A stretch of 64,000 nucleotides of DNA from Salinicoccus sesuvii (GTDB lineage Bacteria; Bacillota; Bacilli; Staphylococcales; Salinicoccaceae), in contig NZ_JBHRWV010000007.1 in NCBI RefSeq assembly GCF_042648145.1, positions 546,245 to 610,244 of the forward strand, given 5' to 3'. The translations under genes were made by a program, and so were the position numbers. The notes beneath the pieces were generated by a model. The model saw only the letters and a list, made by a program, of their open reading frames with translations, was not told where the DNA came from and did no database searches. Numbering within the stretch: position 1 is the first letter of the stretch; every line of letters starts with the position of its first letter. Below, in pieces: positions 41,086 through 49,639 of this stretch.

Positions 41086-42696
41086 CTATTGACTAAAGTT
41101 GAGTAGTTCAATACCAAATACAATCGGCATCAAGAAGTACACGAAGGAAACGACCAGGATGACACCTATGATGTTCAGGGTAAATCCGGTTTTTGCCATC
41201 TCTTGAATACTGATCTTACCCGTACCAAATACAATCGCATTCGGCGGTGTCCCTACCGGTAGCATGAACGCACAGTTGGCTGCCATGGCTGCCGGCACCA
41301 TTAGTGTCAGAGGGTGTACCTCAAGGGCGATTGTCAGCCCCGCAAGGACAGGCAGAATCATTGTGGCCGTTGCTGTATTGGATGTAATTTCTGTCAGGAA
41401 CAGGATTGCCAATGCGACAATCGTGATGATCAGCACAATATGAATACCTTCAACATTCGTCAACAAGTTACCAATCCATTGGTCGACGCCAGTTTCAACA
41501 ATGGCTGCTGCGAGTGCAAGTCCCCCGCCAAAAAGAAGCAATACACCCCACGGAAGGTCACGTGCCACCGACCAGTCAAGGATACGCCCAGGCTTTCTGC
41601 GCGTCGGCAGAAGGAAAAGAAGCACAGCGGCAATCATCGCAATCGATCCGTCCGTCAACAATTCTGTCGCTTCAATCTCACTCCATATAAAGCCACGCGT
41701 CACCCACATCAAGGCTGCAAAAATAAATACAATAAGCACAAGTACTTCTTCCCTTGTAATACCACCAAGTTTCTCGAGTTCACCTGAGATGATTTTACGA
41801 CCGCCCGGTAGCTCTTTCATTCCATGCTTGAAACTGAAGTAATTCATGTAAGCCCAAGCAATGGCGAGGAACAGTATGACAAGTGGCACACCAAACAGCA
41901 TCCACTGTCCAAAGCTCATTTCAATATCGAAAAGTTCCTGCATCTGACCTGCCATGATGATTAGCGGTGGTGTACCGATCAGTGTGCCTAGACCACCAAT
42001 CGTGCCTGCATACCCGATACCAAGTACCAGCGATTTTTCGAATTTCATCAAATCATTTTCAAGGCCCGACTGCGTCATCGAGTGCGCTTCTTTAATGATT
42101 GCCATACCGATTGGAATCATAATCATAACAGCTGCCGTGTTGCTGACGAACATGGACAGGAACCCTGTCGCAATCATGAAACCAAGCAGTATCGTCGCCG
42201 TTGTGGTTCCGATTGCGTTGATTATGGTCAGTGCAATACGTGTATGTAGATTCCAGCGTTCCATTGCCAAAGCAATCAAAAACCCGCCGAGAAATAGGAA
42301 GATGATATCATTTCCGTAAGCACTTGTCGTCGCACTGCTATCCATTACTCCGCCAAGCGGGAAAAGAAATAGTGGGAGCAATGAAGTCGCTGGAATCGGA
42401 ATGGCTTCTGTTATCCACCAAGTAGCAATCCATAGTGTAGCCGCGACAACAAATACTCCCGATTGATCTAAACCTTCAGACTCAAGGAATAGTAGCGCAA
42501 GTACGAACAATAAAGGACCGAGAATTAAGCCAATGAGCTGTCTGCGGTTATACGGTGTTACGGGAGGTTCATCGTCCGTGCCTTTTTGTGCACTCTCTTT
42601 TACCGCTTCTGCACTGAAGAACTTAAGCATCGACTTCGTTCGTTTGGATTCCCGCCATAAATTTTGATAAGAGTCCTTAATTTTTGATTTACTCAT
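41086..42696 (-). CDS. Sodium:dicarboxylate symporter, SdcS-like (DASS family)
   Basis: The 536-residue protein has a cytoplasmic N-terminus of about 50 residues and roughly eleven membrane segments. The paired SNTA motifs of the DASS fold are present: FVSNTAAVMIMIPIGMAI and EITSNTATATMILPVLAG. It resembles S. aureus SdcS, which imports succinate, fumarate and malate with Na+. A cre-like site overlaps the region just upstream of the AGGAGG site, fitting repression by glucose through CcpA and the HPr encoded in this window. Confidence 0.9.
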   Translation of the reverse strand: MSKSKIKDSYQNLWRESKRTKSMLKFFSAEAVKESAQKGTDDEPPVTPYNRRQLIGLILGPLLFVLALLFLESEGLDQSGVFVVAATLWIATWWITEAIPIPATSLLPLFLFPLGGVMDSSATTSAYGNDIIFLFLGGFLIALAMERWNLHTRIALTIINAIGTTTATILLGFMIATGFLSMFVSNTAAVMIMIPIGMAIIKEAHSMTQSGLENDLMKFEKSLVLGIGYAGTIGGLGTLIGTPPLIIMAGQMQELFDIEMSFGQWMLFGVPLVILFLAIAWAYMNYFSFKHGMKELPGGRKIISGELEKLGGITREEVLVLIVFIFAALMWVTRGFIWSEIEATELLTDGSIAMIAAVLLFLLPTRRKPGRILDWSVARDLPWGVLLLFGGGLALAAAIVETGVDQWIGNLLTNVEGIHIVLIITIVALAILFLTEITSNTATATMILPVLAGLTIALEVHPLTLMVPAAMAANCAFMLPVGTPPNAIVFGTGKISIQEMAKTGFTLNIIGVILVVSFVYFLMPIVFGIELLNFSQ

Positions 42697-42710
42697 ATTT
42701 TCCCTCCTAA

Positions 42711-42724
42711 GGAAAACGCTTCCT
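42711..42724 (-). promoter_or_regulatory. cre-like site upstream of the dicarboxylate symporter
   Basis: GGAAAACGCTTCCT lies 15-28 bases before the symporter start, inside the leader. With flanking A and A it matches WTGNAANCGNWNNCW except for G in place of T. The dyad AGGAA/TTCCT flanks the central CG. Confidence 0.55.
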
Positions 42725-42840
42725 ATGTATTAGTTTAGAAGATACCATATTTGCTTTAAGTGCGCTATATATTCCTTCAGTTATCGAGTGTAAGGACATG
42801 CAACGTGCCGCAATCAAGTACGGCCGTATTTCCGGCAATG

Positions 42841-44022
42841 TTATTCATCCATACCGATATGGTGTAATACCGCAAGCAGAAATACTTTCCCGATATGGAC
42901 CATCGACCGCTCATCCACATCGAATTTCGGATGGTGGTGCGGGTAGATTGCGTCAATTTCAGGATTGCGTCCACCGACAAAGAAAAAGCAGCCCGGAACG
43001 TGTTGAAGATAGTATGCAAAATCCTCAGATGTCATCATCGCCGGCTTATCCAACACCACAACATCCGCCATGTAGTCTTCGACAAGTGCCTTCAACTCGT
43101 ATGTCTCTCTTTTTGTATTAACCAGCGGGTCACAGCTATCCGTAAACTCAACCTCTACTGTTGCACCGCTCTGTGCTGCCGTCACCCCACTGATCTGACG
43201 GACCCACTTCTCCATCTCCCTTTTTTGGGTAACTTCAAAAGTTCTCGTCGTACCCGATATAGTGGCCGTATCGGGGATGACGTTCATGGCCTCCCCGCTA
43301 TGGAATTTACCAATCGTTAGAACATTCGACCCAATTGGATCCGTCTTACGGCTGACAATTTGCTGTAAATTGACGACCAGCTGACTCATAATCACGAGTG
43401 GATCTACTGTCATGTGCGGCAGAGCCCCGTGTCCACCCTTCCCTTGGACGGTGATTTCGAAGTTGTCGCCACCTGCCATTGTATTCCCCGGTCTGAATCC
43501 GATTGTCCCAAAATCATCGTCTGCCCACACGTGTGCCCCATATATATAATCGACACCTTCGAGACAGCCGTCGGCAATCATCAGCTGTGCGCCACCTGGT
43601 GGCAGCTCTTCGGCAAACTGGTGAATGAATACGACTGTACCTGAAAGTGACTCTCTTACACCAGACAGCACCGTTTCTACCGCCATCAATGCCGCAGTAT
43701 GTATATCATGACCACAAGCATGACTGACTCCATTAATGGTCGATTTATAAGGCACATCTTTCTCATCATGGATGGGCAGTGCATCAAAGTCTGCTCGAAG
43801 CGCTACCGTTGGGCCCGGTCTGCTCCCCCTTAAAGTGCCGACCACACCATTGCCACCGACTCCTGTTTGATATTCGATATCAAGTGACTCTAGGTGCTGA
43901 CGGACATACTCTGGTGTAAACTGCTCTTTGAAGGAAAGCTCAGGGTACATATGCAAGTGTCGACGCATCTTGATCATTTCGGGCCATAGGGTCTCAAGTT
44001 GTTCAAAAAGTGCCTTACGCAA
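42841..44022 (-). CDS. M20 family amidohydrolase (HipO/YxeP type)
   Basis: The 393-residue product has the metal site HACGHDIHT near residue 105, RADFDALPIHDEKDVPYKS ahead of it, and the C-terminal HHHPKFDVDE. Family members remove acyl groups from amino acids or hydrolyse IAA-type amides, using two metal ions. The TTG at 44022 (MRKALFEQLE) is chosen since the paralog at 51265 also begins with TTG at the same place (MQAQLFERLE), and GAGG lies 9 bases before; longer ATG starts add four or five residues. It is a single gene. Confidence 0.88.
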   Translation of the reverse strand: MRKALFEQLETLWPEMIKMRRHLHMYPELSFKEQFTPEYVRQHLESLDIEYQTGVGGNGVVGTLRGSRPGPTVALRADFDALPIHDEKDVPYKSTINGVSHACGHDIHTAALMAVETVLSGVRESLSGTVVFIHQFAEELPPGGAQLMIADGCLEGVDYIYGAHVWADDDFGTIGFRPGNTMAGGDNFEITVQGKGGHGALPHMTVDPLVIMSQLVVNLQQIVSRKTDPIGSNVLTIGKFHSGEAMNVIPDTATISGTTRTFEVTQKREMEKWVRQISGVTAAQSGATVEVEFTDSCDPLVNTKRETYELKALVEDYMADVVVLDKPAMMTSEDFAYYLQHVPGCFFFVGGRNPEIDAIYPHHHPKFDVDERSMVHIGKVFLLAVLHHIGMDE

Positions 44023-44130
44023 AGTCATCATCCTCATTTATATTGTATGTATATTATTGCATAAAGATACCTTGAGTAAAAAGATATAACTTATAAGCGC
44101 TCATTTGAAGGAAAACAGGCATAAAAAAAG

Positions 44131-44163
44131 CCCTCGAATGTCAACTTTCCTAACATTCGAGGG
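44131..44163 (-). terminator. Strong minus-strand terminator ending the 44-kb island
   Basis: CCCTCGAATGT (44131-44141) pairs with ACATTCGAGGG (44153-44163) over an 11-base loop. On the minus strand GCTTTTTTTATG follows. It has no recognised gene immediately upstream. Confidence 0.9.
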
Positions 44164-44172
44164 TATCTCCTG

Positions 44173-44455
44173 TTACACAGCACAACGCGCAGTGTGGATG
44201 AGACCGCGGATGTTTCTGTGAGGGCGGAACGAATCTAAGTCTTGCACCGATTTAACCCATTCAAACTTTCCAATTACCTATTTCTTTCGAGTAATCTAAA
44301 CCCTTAAATGACTCTAACCCGCCGCCTAACCACTTAAGGTCCCGACCAAGGTGCAGCGGGCTTTCTGTCCGTGTATCGATACGATGGGTATCGTATAGTA
44401 GCGCAACTTCAGTAAGATTTCCATTGGACACTGCATCCATTAAGGTCAGCAGCAT
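44173..44455 (-). other. Gene remnant or structured RNA, unrecognised
   Basis: Upstream (minus sense) of the terminator lies a GC-richer stretch. A 64-codon ATG frame (44455-44261) starts MLLTLMDAVSNGNLTEVALL and ends GNWKV. A second frame then reads KFEWVKSVQDLDSFRPHRN to a TAA at 44173-44175. Joined by a one-base shift these could be the end of one protein. No ribosome binding site lies at a proper distance. Stems such as ATACGAT/ATCGTAT and CCCGCTGC/GCGGCGGG also suggest RNA structure. I recognise neither a protein nor an RNA family. Confidence 0.35.
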
Positions 44456-44989
44456 TTATTATTAAAATGACGCTCCTTGCACCCTTCTCGCCTCCTTCGA
44501 TCAATCTGGAGCGACATTTAATAATCATTAAATGATAGAACAATTTCAATTTGAATACCCGTGGTGTTGTAAATTTTTCTACTGCTGTATTCATTTGATA
44601 GTATTATATTATGCCAATACTGGTTACACAACAAAAATTTATAAAGTATTCTGAATGCTTGAAACTATTCCATTAATATACATAAATAAAATGCAATTAA
44701 TATGAAATTATATCTTTTATTCTCTAAGTGACACTATCACTACGCTCACGCCTTTAATACTTCAGCTGTTTATTTGTATTCAATGGATAGCTAAAGACTT
44801 TAACTTTTTATATAGGTCTAATGCATTTATCAAAATCAACGCTCATTATTCATTCTATTCGTCAACGTGTTACACTGCACCGAACATTCAAGCATTTCGA
44901 CATCATTATTCAAATATATGGTAATAATTATGTAACGATTTTGAATAAAAAATTTCATCACTAAAATACTTTTAAATACTTGCACCCTT
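44456..44989. other. AT-rich intergenic stretch
   Basis: About 530 bases lie between the island and the LLM gene. A short minus-strand frame (44594-44409, MNTAVEKFTTPRVFK...) overlaps the island in another frame and has no clear signals. The rest is strongly AT-rich, with no gene, repeat or clear promoter that I can support. The LLM gene has no visible hairpin terminator here. Confidence 0.5.
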
Positions 44990-46000
44990 TCAAATCTTAT
45001 TTGGGTGCAGGCTGTATGACTCATCCCCTAGATAGAGGGCTGCGAGGCGCTCGAATGATTGCTTCTTCTCTTCCCAGTCATAAATGTTACACAGTATGAG
45101 CCAGTCCTCACACTGGTAACTGTCACTTAGATGATCGAGTGCCACTTTAACCGTTTCAGGCCCACCAATAATCATGCGTCTGCGATTATTTTTTACTTTC
45201 TTCACTTCGTCTTCGCTTAACAACCTCATTTTCTCTTCGGCTGCTTCTGGTGTCGGCACCTGGCTATCGAGGCCTTTCTCAACGTTCAAAAGCCATATAT
45301 CTTGTGTATGTGCGAGCTGTTCTGCGTGAGCATCGTCTTCCCCGCAGACAACAAAGACGCATGCCTTGGCAGATGGGGTATCCATGAACCCCTGACTGAA
45401 AGTCTCCCTATATGTCTGGAGGGCAGCGACACCGCGATCAGGTTGAATAAAATGACCAAATACATATCCGATGCCGAGTAACCCTGCAAGCAATGCACTA
45501 TTCTCACCGAGGCCAAGAGAGTAGAGTTCCGGTCTATTTGTTGTACGTGGGGCTGCATGTACTTTGGCACTGCCATCCAGATAGGCGATCAGCTGCCTCA
45601 ATTTATCTGGATATTCCGCCATCTGGTTCGGTTTATCGTCAGCAAGTAAACTGCGCAGAAATTCAGCGCCGCCAGGGGATCGACCCAACCCGGCCTCGAC
45701 CCGGCCTGGAAACAAAGATTCGAGCTGGGCAATCTGTGATGCGACCTTAAACGGGCTATATTGGGGCATTAGAATGCCGCCACTCCCCACTTTAATCGTT
45801 TGAGTCTGACTAGCCACAGCAGCCATCATTACTTCCGGTGCACTTGAAATCATGCCCCGTGTCGCATGGTGTTCTGCGAACCAGTATCGCCCATACCCAA
45901 GCGACTCTGCCAGCTGTGCCAGCTCAATCGTATGTGCCGCCGTTTGTTCTGCCGTCATGCCTTTCGGTTTTGGCATCTGATCCAATATCCCCAGTTTCAT
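44990..46000 (-). CDS. LLM class flavin-dependent oxidoreductase (MsnO8-like)
   Basis: The 336-residue product has the bacterial luciferase-type barrel: MKLGILDQMPKPKG at the N-terminus, YGRYWFAEHHATRGMISSAPEV near 40, and FPGRVEAGLGRSPGG near 105. Such enzymes use FMNH2 or F420-like flavins to oxidise small substrates; the substrate is unknown. The ATG at 46000 follows GAAAGAGGGC; a longer in-frame start at 46048 lies within the upstream transporter's end. It is probably cotranscribed with that transporter. Confidence 0.85.
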   Translation of the reverse strand: MKLGILDQMPKPKGMTAEQTAAHTIELAQLAESLGYGRYWFAEHHATRGMISSAPEVMMAAVASQTQTIKVGSGGILMPQYSPFKVASQIAQLESLFPGRVEAGLGRSPGGAEFLRSLLADDKPNQMAEYPDKLRQLIAYLDGSAKVHAAPRTTNRPELYSLGLGENSALLAGLLGIGYVFGHFIQPDRGVAALQTYRETFSQGFMDTPSAKACVFVVCGEDDAHAEQLAHTQDIWLLNVEKGLDSQVPTPEAAEEKMRLLSEDEVKKVKNNRRRMIIGGPETVKVALDHLSDSYQCEDWLILCNIYDWEEKKQSFERLAALYLGDESYSLHPNKI

Positions 46001-46031
46001 TGCCCTCTTTCCTTTCCTGTTCCTATTATTC

Positions 46032-47810
46032 TTAGAACCATACAGCATGGATAATCAGCGTTGCAGTGATGATCGTCAACAATGACAATGGCACTCCTAC
46101 TTTAATGTAGTCGGTAAATTTATATCCACCAGGGCCATATACAATCAGGTTAGTTTGATAACCAATTGGTGTAATGAAGCTTGCCGAAGCGGCGATGGCA
46201 ATTGTGACAATGAGCCCCATGTAGCCGATATCCATCTGCGTAGCCATCTCGATTGCGATTGGAAACATCAGAACGGCGGCACCAGTGTTGGTGATTAATT
46301 CTGTAAAAATGTTCGTCATGACATAAAGTATCGCGATGATTCCGATGGCACCAAGCGGCATAGCGATCGCCAGCATGTGCTCAGCCAAAAATTGTGCAAG
46401 TCCCGATTCTGTCATGGCGGCTCCGACACCAAATGCACTTGCAATCAAGAGAATGACATTGAACTGGATATAGCTCAGCATCTCGTCTGCATCAATGAAT
46501 TTGAAAAGCAACAGTAGCACAACAGCAATCAGCATCGCCTCAAACATCGACAATATACCGAGAGTCACTGAAGCAATCATGGTCAACAACAATCCAAGCC
46601 CACCCCAGCCTTTGGCACTATTCTGATGCAATGCTTCCGGTGGTGCAAGCGATGTGACAACATAAAAGTCATTCTCATGCATATGTTGCTCCAGAAAGTC
46701 CTTGGCAGCAAGCAGCAGTACTGTGTCGCCGGGTTTGAAGATAATATCACCGACACGACTTTTTATTCTTTCGTTATTTCTGTGTACTGCTATGACGCCC
46801 GCATTATATCTCGTACGAAAGCGGGTTGATTTGACAGTTTTCGATACTAGCCCAGACTGGTGGGAGATGACCGCTTCAATGAGCTCAAATTCATCATTCA
46901 TAAGGCTATCCAGGGTCTGGTCGGTGCCTGTAATGAGTGTAATCCCTTTTTGCTTCTGAACAGCAGCAATGGTGTTCAAAGTGCCTGAAAACAGAAGATG
47001 ATCACCTTCTCTGATTACAGTAGTCGGTGTTACCGGAAATATGCGGGAGTCCCCTCTCAAAATCTCGATGATATATATCCCTTTTAAAGAAACATCAACA
47101 GCTTCAATAATTGGACGTTCCACATGCTCAAATGACTTCTCGATCACTGCCTCTGCCAGAAATTCCTTTACTTCTTCGCGAATCTGTTCTTTTGCTCCCA
47201 ACGTATCAGGCAGCAGACGGTAGCCCAAAGTGAAGATGTACGCCATGCCCAGTAACGCAATAGGCACACCGACTATAGCCAGCTGAAAAAATCCAAAGCC
47301 TTCACGCCCTGACTGAATCAGCAAACCATGAACAACGAGATTTGTTGAAGTACCAATCAATGTCATCGTTCCGCCGAGTATAGTGACATAAGATAGAGGA
47401 ATCAGAAATTTTGAAGGCGCGATACCGTTTTTCTGACACCATCTCTTGATGATTGGCGTCAGAGTGACCACAATCGGTGTATTGTTCAAAAATCCTGAGA
47501 AAAGGGCAACTGGTGCGAGCAGTTTCATCATTGAGCGTTTCGGCCCTTTATGTTGCTTCAGTAGACGATCGATATAATTTTCAATGATGCCATGCTTCTG
47601 TATTGCACCCGCCACAACGAATAAAAGCATTACGGTCAGCATGCCCTCATTTGAAAAACCGCTTAGGGCCTGGCCAGTGGAAATGACACCTGTCAACAGG
47701 AACACGATCAGGAAGAACGAGACAATCAAATCGGCACGCGCCATTTCAAAAAGTAACGCAAGCAACATTAATACTATCATCATCGCGACAAAAATCATTT
47801 CCCCCGTCAT
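46032..47810 (-). CDS. DASS-type transporter with two cytoplasmic RCK_C domains
   Basis: The 592-residue protein has DASS-like membrane halves: SGFLNNTPIVVTLTPII near residue 95 and TELITNTGAAVLMFPIAIE near 500. Between them are two TrkA_C (RCK_C) domains (about 205-290 and 300-375), for example VIREGDHLLFSG and IIFKPGDTVLLLA. This plan is known in YfbS/SAC1-like proteins that move sulfate or other anions. RCK_C domains may sense a nucleotide. It precedes the LLM gene on the same strand, which could mean an imported organosulfur or organic anion is oxidised by it. Confidence 0.87.
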   Translation of the reverse strand: MTGEMIFVAMMIVLMLLALLFEMARADLIVSFFLIVFLLTGVISTGQALSGFSNEGMLTVMLLFVVAGAIQKHGIIENYIDRLLKQHKGPKRSMMKLLAPVALFSGFLNNTPIVVTLTPIIKRWCQKNGIAPSKFLIPLSYVTILGGTMTLIGTSTNLVVHGLLIQSGREGFGFFQLAIVGVPIALLGMAYIFTLGYRLLPDTLGAKEQIREEVKEFLAEAVIEKSFEHVERPIIEAVDVSLKGIYIIEILRGDSRIFPVTPTTVIREGDHLLFSGTLNTIAAVQKQKGITLITGTDQTLDSLMNDEFELIEAVISHQSGLVSKTVKSTRFRTRYNAGVIAVHRNNERIKSRVGDIIFKPGDTVLLLAAKDFLEQHMHENDFYVVTSLAPPEALHQNSAKGWGGLGLLLTMIASVTLGILSMFEAMLIAVVLLLLFKFIDADEMLSYIQFNVILLIASAFGVGAAMTESGLAQFLAEHMLAIAMPLGAIGIIAILYVMTNIFTELITNTGAAVLMFPIAIEMATQMDIGYMGLIVTIAIAASASFITPIGYQTNLIVYGPGGYKFTDYIKVGVPLSLLTIITATLIIHAVWF

Positions 47811-48020
47811 GAACCATCCCCCTTAAGTTTTCCAATTATTTAAAATATATCATAGCACAGCTGACACCTTCTTAAGTAATGTAAATGCTATTCTTTGAAA
47901 TATATTTTCTATATATTCAAACTATTCTATATTGTAAAAGTTCACCGTAAAATGATTAAGGAATTAGGAAATCGGTTATATATTACTATCAGCGTATGAA
48001 AAGATACTACACAGACACTT

Positions 48021-48032
48021 ATTCGTACGAAT
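48021..48032 (+). promoter_or_regulatory. Palindrome at the ribosome binding site of the zinc-ribbon gene
   Basis: ATTCGTACGAAT is a perfect 12-base palindrome 12 bases before the start and touches GGAGG. It could be an operator. The regulator is unknown. Confidence 0.35.
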
Positions 48033-48044
48033 GGAGGAAGAAAG

Positions 48045-48260
48045 ATGGAAAAGTATTCAAGTGAGCAGATCGATAAGCTGCTTGAACAAAAAAAGGAAAA
48101 TCATCAACTCAAAAGCCGTGAAAACTGCACACACAATGACATTGTGAAATGTTTTTTGAATGGTAAAGCATACAGCTACGTATGTATGGACTGCGGCTAC
48201 TCTAGCAAGAGCCGCTCATCCTTTTTTTCTTTCCCACAATCCGACCAACAGATGGGATGA
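48045..48260 (+). CDS. Small zinc-ribbon-like protein, 71 aa
   Basis: The product begins MEKYSSEQIDKLLEQKKENH (a charged helix) and then has Cys/His residues arranged as NCTHNDIVKC and YVCMDCGYSS, the layout of a one-zinc ribbon. The Ser/Phe-rich tail is short. GGAGG lies 8 bases upstream of the ATG. A single gene; function unknown. It may bind nucleic acid or a protein partner. Confidence 0.65.
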   Translation: MEKYSSEQIDKLLEQKKENHQLKSRENCTHNDIVKCFLNGKAYSYVCMDCGYSSKSRSSFFSFPQSDQQMG

Positions 48261-48271
48261 CGAAACAATCC

Positions 48272-48301
48272 TGGTGTAAGCCTAAATAATGGAGCTTACA
48301 C
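48272..48301 (+). promoter_or_regulatory. Inverted repeat between the zinc-ribbon gene and gpx
   Basis: GGTGTAAGC (48272-48280) and GCTTACACC (about 48292-48300) form a perfect 9-bp dyad with a 12-base gap. No T-run follows, so it is either a weak terminator or an operator for the next gene. Confidence 0.35.
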
Positions 48302-48354
48302 CCCGGATTACATATAATAGTAAGTATCATCCTAAAACTAAAAGGAGCATTTGT

Positions 48355-48828
48355 ATGAGTATTTATGATATAAGCGTCAAAAAAGCGAATGGTGAGATTT
48401 ATTCACTCGATAAGTACAAAGGCAAACCTATGTTAATTGCCAATACCGCAAGTAAGTGTGGCCTCCGCGGGCAATATGACGAACTGGAAACTCTTCATAA
48501 AGAATACGGGGACCAGGATCTGATTGTACTGGGATTCCCATCCAACCAGTTCAACAACCAAGAACCAGGCTCTGACGAAGATGCAGAGGAAGCGTGTCGT
48601 ATCAACCATGGAGTTACATTCGACATCCATGAAATCATTGATGTCAATGGTGAGGATGCTCATCCCCTTTTCAAGCATCTCAGAAGCGAGTCCAAAGGAC
48701 TTATGGGAGACAAGATCAAATGGAACTTCACCAAGTTTCTGATCGACCGTGATGGTAACGTGGTTACACGCACGGCACCGACAACCTCCCCTCTGAAAAT
48801 GAAGAAGGATATTGAAAAACTACTTTAG
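48355..48828 (+). CDS. Glutathione peroxidase-family thiol peroxidase
   Basis: The 157-residue product has the active site NTASKCGLRGQYDELE with Cys36 in place of selenocysteine, FPSNQFNNQEPGSDEDAEEAC, and WNFTKFLIDRDGNVV with the catalytic Trp. Bacterial members reduce peroxides, usually with thioredoxin. AAAGGAGC lies 7 bases before the ATG at 48355; a longer in-frame start passes through the upstream dyad. S. aureus BsaA is the likely ortholog. A terminator follows directly. Confidence 0.92.
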   Translation: MSIYDISVKKANGEIYSLDKYKGKPMLIANTASKCGLRGQYDELETLHKEYGDQDLIVLGFPSNQFNNQEPGSDEDAEEACRINHGVTFDIHEIIDVNGEDAHPLFKHLRSESKGLMGDKIKWNFTKFLIDRDGNVVTRTAPTTSPLKMKKDIEKLL

Positions 48829-48832
48829 TCAT

Positions 48833-48874
48833 AAAGGTGAGCACAGAATCTAGACGACCTGTGCCCACCTTTTT
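48833..48874 (+). terminator. Terminator of the glutathione peroxidase gene
   Basis: AAAGGTG and GCACAG pair with CTGTGC and CACCTTT, with one mismatch and a 12-base loop, and TTTTC follows. It contains the GTG of an overlong start for the next gene. Confidence 0.85.
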
Positions 48875-48902
48875 CTTGACTGCATTGAGAAAGGACGGCA
48901 AG

Positions 48903-49496
48903 ATGTCTCAAGGTGAACGTAATCTTCAATCAAAATATGGTACAAGCAGGCGTGCTGAAGCATTCTACAACAACCAGATGCTCGATTATCTGAATACTGA
49001 TATGGCACAGTTTATTTCCGAACAAGAGATGGTTTTTGTCGCCACTTCAGACAGCAACGGAAATTGCGACAATACATTCCGTGCCGGTGATGCTGGATTT
49101 GTCAGAGTCCTTGATGAACGGACATTGATGTATCCTGAATATCGTGGAAATGGTGTCATGGCCAGTTTAGGAAATATCAGTGAGAATCCACATATCGGAC
49201 TGATGTTCATTGATTTCTTTGACCACCATATTGGACTTCACGTCAACGGCACTGCTGAAATACTGGAAAACGACGCACTGTCCACACTCGGTATCGACGA
49301 CACTACCATTTCAAAACTCCACCAAGAAGAGAATGGGCGCGCTGAACGCTGGGTGATCATTAGAGTCGACGAAGCCTATATCCATTGCTCAAAGCATATC
49401 CCACATCTAGTAAAGAAGTCCGAAGTGATTGACTGGGGTACTGATGATGAAAAGAAAAAGGGTGGAGACTTCTTTAACGTCAGGCAAAGAAAATAG
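48903..49496 (+). CDS. Pyridoxamine 5'-phosphate oxidase-like flavin/nitroreductase-fold protein
   Basis: The 197-residue product has the PNPOx-like split barrel: FISEQEMVFVATSDSNGNCD, then FVRVLDERTLMYPEYRGNGV, NPHIGLMFIDF and HVNGTAEI. Such proteins bind FMN, F420 or haem; the substrate is unknown. The ATG at 48903 lies 7 bases after GAAAGGA. The longer GTG start at 48837 is rejected because it lies in the gpx terminator. It converges on selO. Confidence 0.82.
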   Translation: MSQGERNLQSKYGTSRRAEAFYNNQMLDYLNTDMAQFISEQEMVFVATSDSNGNCDNTFRAGDAGFVRVLDERTLMYPEYRGNGVMASLGNISENPHIGLMFIDFFDHHIGLHVNGTAEILENDALSTLGIDDTTISKLHQEENGRAERWVIIRVDEAYIHCSKHIPHLVKKSEVIDWGTDDEKKKGGDFFNVRQRK

Positions 49497-49585
49497 GTGA
49501 TGGGCATGACAGATAGTCTTCTAATTTGTATTTATGTATCAGGAAAGCAATTTAAAAACAAACGATTTATCCATTGAAGAAATTT

Positions 49586-49624
49586 AAAAAGCGTATCCAC
49601 TAAAGCCAGTTGGATACGCTTTTT
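49586..49624. terminator. Bidirectional terminator before selO
   Basis: A perfect 14-bp stem, arms AAAAAGCGTATCCA and TGGATACGCTTTTT, with an 11-base loop. It serves the PNPOx-like gene and selO. Confidence 0.92.
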
Positions 49625-49639
49625 TCTTATTCGATCGTT

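Noticed and set aside
44165..44460. RNase P RNA, tmRNA, 6S RNA, T-box or other known RNA in the 44-kb island
   Set aside because: None of the conserved segments I know (for example the T-box GGGUGG core or tmRNA ends) is present.
44409..44594. 61-codon minus-strand frame starting MNTAVEKF
   Set aside because: No ribosome binding site, overlaps the island in another frame, composition of random AT-rich DNA.
48837..48902. GTG start for the PNPOx-like protein
   Set aside because: It lies in the gpx terminator stem, and the ATG at 48903 has a better ribosome binding site.
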